DNA of 32,838 bases from an uncultured Thermomicrobiales bacterium. GTDB lineage: Bacteria; Chloroflexota; Chloroflexia; Thermomicrobiales; UBA6265. A program made the translations under genes and the position numbers. Below are positions 30,416-32,838 of this stretch, piece after piece (position 1 is the stretch's first letter; each line of letters begins with the position of its first letter). The notes below the pieces were generated by a model, which saw nothing but the letters and a program-made list of their open reading frames with translations, was not told where the DNA came from and searched no databases. The stretch is from NCBI GenBank assembly GCA_902806345.1, contig CADCWF010000102.1:1-32838 (forward strand), read 5' to 3'.

Positions 30416-31081
30416 CTCCACGCCTCCCCGCTCGATCCGCACGCCGCCGTCGACCAGGCGGACTCCGATCACACGGTCTCCACCCGCGCTCCCCCTTCAT
30501 CGCCCAGGATCATGGCCCGGCAGACGGTGCCGGCGGGTCGCCACGCCCTCGCCGTCACCGAGTTGACGACCCTAGCACCGACGGCGCCGGCCGACTTCGT
30601 CGGCCCGACTCGGACGAGCGGCCGGCGAGCTCGGGCAGCGTCTTCGACGTCGCCCATTGACCCGCCGACGAGCCGGCATTCGTCCCGGCGGCGCGACGAC
30701 GAACGAAGGGGTAGGGGACCATAGACTGTGGGCGTTCATTGGGGCGATACGCCCGGCGCCCCACTTCGCCGCCGTCTCGCCGGGCCCAATCGATCCTCTG
30801 ATCCGATCGGCGCATTCCCTGCCGAAGCCGGGACTCCGGATGGACCTCCCGGAACCCTCGCCGACCACGACCGCTGCCCCCAACAAGGGCGTCACCGGGT
30901 ACAGTTGGCTGCGGCCGGGGAGGCGCCCCTGCCGGACGAGCTTGGTCGGCATCTCCAACACCGAGGTCGACATCGTCGCGGACGGGGCCATCCTGGAGCG
31001 GCCGGTGACCGAGTGGTCATGAGTCGTGGGTCGGGTAGGGTCGGGGTGAGAGCGTGACGGCACCACCCCGGGGCCGTCGCA
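30416..31081. other. Intergenic region upstream of the membrane-protein/radical SAM cluster
   Basis: 666 bp between divergent or uncertain units. A minus-strand frame (30469-30657, 62 codons) ends in a GTGA overlap with the alternative start of the membrane-protein gene. A plus-strand frame at 30840-31022 (60 codons) has good codon-position bias but no recognised family or ribosome site. Neither is called as a gene. Confidence 0.35.
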
Positions 31082-31549
31082 TCAGCCCCCGCCGTTGGTG
31101 AGCGACTTCCGCATGAAGACCCGCCGGTAGGTGCCCTCCGTCCGGCGCTCGGTCTCCTCGTAGCCGAGCCGGCCGTAAAAGGCGACGTTCTCGGCCATCA
31201 GTTCGTTCGTGAACAGGCGCACGTCGCGCAACCCAAGTCCTGCCGCGTGCGCCTCGGCGAAGGCCATCAGCCGCCGCCCTAAGCCCCGCCCCTGGAACGC
31301 CGGGTCGACCGCCACGCTCCAGACCAGCATATGGTCAGGCTCCGGCAGCAGCACCAGAACCCCCCGCACCTCGCCGCCCTCGGCCGCGACCCAGACCCGG
31401 CCGCGCCCGATCAAGTCGCCGTAGTCGGCCAGCATCGGCGCCGGCTTGCGACCCAGGCGCTCGAGAAAGACGGCGTAGGCGGCTTCGACGCAAGTGGCCA
31501 CCGCGTCGGCGTCCTCGGCAGCCGTGGGGCGAATCCGCACCTCGTCCAT
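31082..31549 (-). CDS. GNAT-family N-acetyltransferase
   Basis: 155 residues. The acetyl-CoA-binding motif A is seen as SVAVDPAFQGRGLGRRLMAFAEAHA, with Q86-GRGLG91 as the pyrophosphate-binding loop. Motif B follows as NVAFYGRLGYEETERR. The N-terminus IRPTAAEDADAVATCVEAAY is the usual GNAT start. It transfers an acetyl group from acetyl-CoA to an amine; the substrate is unknown. ATG 31549 is preceded by GAGG. It is followed by convergent non-coding sequence and preceded upstream by a 3'-end repeat belonging to the next gene. Confidence 0.9.
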   Translation of the reverse strand: MDEVRIRPTAAEDADAVATCVEAAYAVFLERLGRKPAPMLADYGDLIGRGRVWVAAEGGEVRGVLVLLPEPDHMLVWSVAVDPAFQGRGLGRRLMAFAEAHAAGLGLRDVRLFTNELMAENVAFYGRLGYEETERRTEGTYRRVFMRKSLTNGGG

Positions 31550-31575
31550 GCCGTGCCTCGATCCGGTCCAGCGCA

Positions 31576-31620
31576 CCCCCCCTCCCGCCTCAGCGGGAGG
31601 GGGGGTGCGGGGGTGAGGGA
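31576..31620 (-). repeat. 3'-end hairpin repeat, copy 6
   Basis: Minus-strand reading: CCCTCACCCCC, then a 13-bp perfect stem (31605-31593 with 31588-31576) and a 4-nt loop. It lies 9 bp after the stop codon of the sunset-domain gene and upstream of the GNAT gene. Confidence 0.7.
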
Positions 31621-31629
31621 GCTCCCGCC

Positions 31630-32838
31630 CTAATGCTTCCGGGCTGGCGCGTAGCCGGCCGCCTCGGCCGCCTCCGCGCTCTTGAAGCAGAACTCGGGGG
31701 CGAGCTGGTCGTAGCTGCCGTAGTGCGGCAGGTGGAACTTCTTGGAGCGGGCGTTGCCCTTGACCGGGTACCCGGGCGGGCAGTGCTTCTTGCCGCTGCC
31801 GCGGACGGCGTTCGGCGGCGCCTCTAGCGGCGCCGGCGTTGGCGCCGGTCCGCCCGCGCCGGCGGCGTCGACGGGGACCGCCTCGGCGCCGATCACGCCG
31901 GCCTCGGTCACCGAGGCCACCGAGCCGGGCTGGGTCACCGGCGAGGGAGTCGGGTCGAGCGCCGCCCGACCGGCCATCCCGCCGCCGATCGGATCGCCAG
32001 AGGGCTCGACATCGCGGGCGACCGGCGCGGCGGTCGGGCGGAACGTTCCCGCGACGCCGCCGGGACCCGCCACTGCCCCGCTCCCCCCACCGCCGACGCC
32101 TGCCGCGTCGCCGACACCGCTCTCGGCCAGGGCGTCCGTGAACGTATCGCCGCCGGGACGCCCGCGCGGAGGCTCGGGCTCGCTCTCGGGGGCGACGATC
32201 GCGCCACCGGAGCCACCGGCTCCCCCTGTGCCGGCCGGGACGACGACGATCGACTCACCACCGGCCACCGTTCGGCCGCTGGCGCTTGCCGGCTCGGGGG
32301 CGATATCGGCCCCGCCGGCGACTTCAAGGTCCGCGGCCGGCACGGGTGCCATCTGGGGGGTGTCGAGGACGGGCTCGCCATCGATGGTGGTCCCCCAACC
32401 GGTCGGCGAGGGGGGCGCCCCGGGGGCGATGTCGCCGGTTCGGCCGGAGGGGGCATCGGCGGCCGCCGTCGTCGGGATCGTGCCTGCCTGGACGGCGTCG
32501 CCGCCGCCCGCGCTCCATCCCTCGGCCGGAGTCGGGATGTCCGCCGGGACGTCCGCGGCGACGGCCTGGAGCCCTCCCAGTTGGCCCCCGACGACGTCGT
32601 ACGAGGTGACGTTCGCCGGCTGCTCGTCGGTGGCCGGATCCGTGGCAGGGACGACCGGTGCGGCCGGCGCGTCGCCGGCGCCGATGCCGGGCGCGGCGAT
32701 CCCGGTGGCCCCGGCCTCGACCGCCTCGGCGACCCCCGTGCGCACGCCCGGGGAGGGCGCAGCCTCCGCCCAGGCGGAGCGGTCCTGGTCGGCCTGGCCG
32801 GCGCCGACCGGGCCGACGACCTTGGCCGGGTCGTCCGG
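31630..32838 (-). CDS. Low-complexity protein with C-terminal sunset-type domain (5' end outside window)
   Basis: About 402 residues are visible. The frame is open to the window edge, so the start is not seen; a GTG at 32745 exists but the coding sequence continues in front of it. The first ~340 residues are Ala/Gly/Pro/Thr/Val-rich and acidic without a fold, resembling a long flexible spacer. The last ~60 form a compact domain: CPPGYPVKGN, then LPHYGSYDQLAPEFCF, then AEAAGYAP. This matches the small domain NCBI names sunset, often found at C-termini of Chloroflexota and actinobacterial proteins. Two Cys residues in it may form a bond or bind metal. Localisation and function are unknown. Confidence 0.75.
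   Translation of the reverse strand, partial: PDDPAKVVGPVGAGQADQDRSAWAEAAPSPGVRTGVAEAVEAGATGIAAPGIGAGDAPAAPVVPATDPATDEQPANVTSYDVVGGQLGGLQAVAADVPADIPTPAEGWSAGGGDAVQAGTIPTTAAADAPSGRTGDIAPGAPPSPTGWGTTIDGEPVLDTPQMAPVPAADLEVAGGADIAPEPASASGRTVAGGESIVVVPAGTGGAGGSGGAIVAPESEPEPPRGRPGGDTFTDALAESGVGDAAGVGGGGSGAVAGPGGVAGTFRPTAAPVARDVEPSGDPIGGGMAGRAALDPTPSPVTQPGSVASVTEAGVIGAEAVPVDAAGAGGPAPTPAPLEAPPNAVRGSGKKHCPPGYPVKGNARSKKFHLPHYGSYDQLAPEFCFKSAEAAEAAGYAPARKH

Noticed and set aside
30469-30657. 62-codon minus-strand frame ending in a GTGA overlap with the membrane-protein gene
   Set aside because: The overlap would suit translational coupling, but the product has no recognisable features, and the membrane protein has a better ATG start downstream.
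30840-31022. 60-codon plus-strand frame with good third-position G/C bias
   Set aside because: No ribosome site, no recognised family, and comparable bias arises by chance at this composition.

Overview
The window is about 70% G+C, with very G/C-rich third codon positions and strong GGAGG-type ribosome sites. Several protein types (Tat-exported solute-binding proteins, a Tat/Cys-rich repeat protein, a C-terminal sunset-type domain, an extended IF-1) suggest a Chloroflexota bacterium of the Thermomicrobia kind. This placement is inference: no rRNA or other phylogenetic marker was seen apart from infA. No tRNA, rRNA, CRISPR array, transposase or phage gene was found.

Layout. 1-456: 3' end of an aminoglycoside-phosphotransferase-like gene. 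780-5289 (minus): ABC sugar importer (binding protein, two permeases, no ATPase) followed by a class C beta-lactamase-fold serine hydrolase. 5710-7206 (minus): a gene remnant, then a Tat-exported THI5/NMT1-type binding protein behind a clear TPP riboswitch and a promoter. 7207-9464: gene-poor, with one small membrane protein, a promoter bracketed by two operator-like repeats and a perfect 34-bp palindrome. 9465-17392 (plus): IclR regulator, a second ABC sugar importer (again without ATPase), two xylose-isomerase-like TIM-barrel proteins and a Gfo/Idh/MocA dehydrogenase, together a sugar or polyol uptake and catabolic locus. The same three-half-site operator lies at the iclR start codon and just downstream of the importer promoter. 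17697-18314 (minus): a lone receiver domain and a 78-residue DHp-like helical hairpin. 18515-19954: ATZ/TRZ-type amidohydrolase. 20228-20758: Tat-exported Cys-rich repeat protein with a strong terminator. 21214-23744: Uma2 nuclease-like protein, DUF4239-type membrane protein, and a zinc-ribbon protein with a Gly-Tyr-Ser linker. 23994-24798 (minus): infA with an N-terminal extension and a hypothetical gene. 25218-27176: glyoxalase plus DoxX, divergent from an XRE-cupin regulator, with operator-like palindromes between them. 27255-30415 (minus): four-gene cluster of a seven-helix membrane protein, a B12-binding radical SAM enzyme and two small membrane proteins. 31082-32838 (minus): GNAT acetyltransferase and the C-terminal part of a long low-complexity protein with a sunset-type domain.

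Five places carry promoters of one style (TTGAC[A/G], 16-17 bp, TAnnnT): iclR, importer 2, the TPP-controlled gene, the small membrane protein and the glyoxalase. Six copies of a GCCCTCACC-plus-hairpin element all sit downstream of a gene and on that gene's strand, two of them immediately after a stop codon. The most noteworthy items are this 3'-end element, the IclR operator pair, the orphan TPP-controlled binding protein, the DHp-only/receiver-only pair, the Cys-rich secreted repeat protein and the radical SAM membrane cluster.
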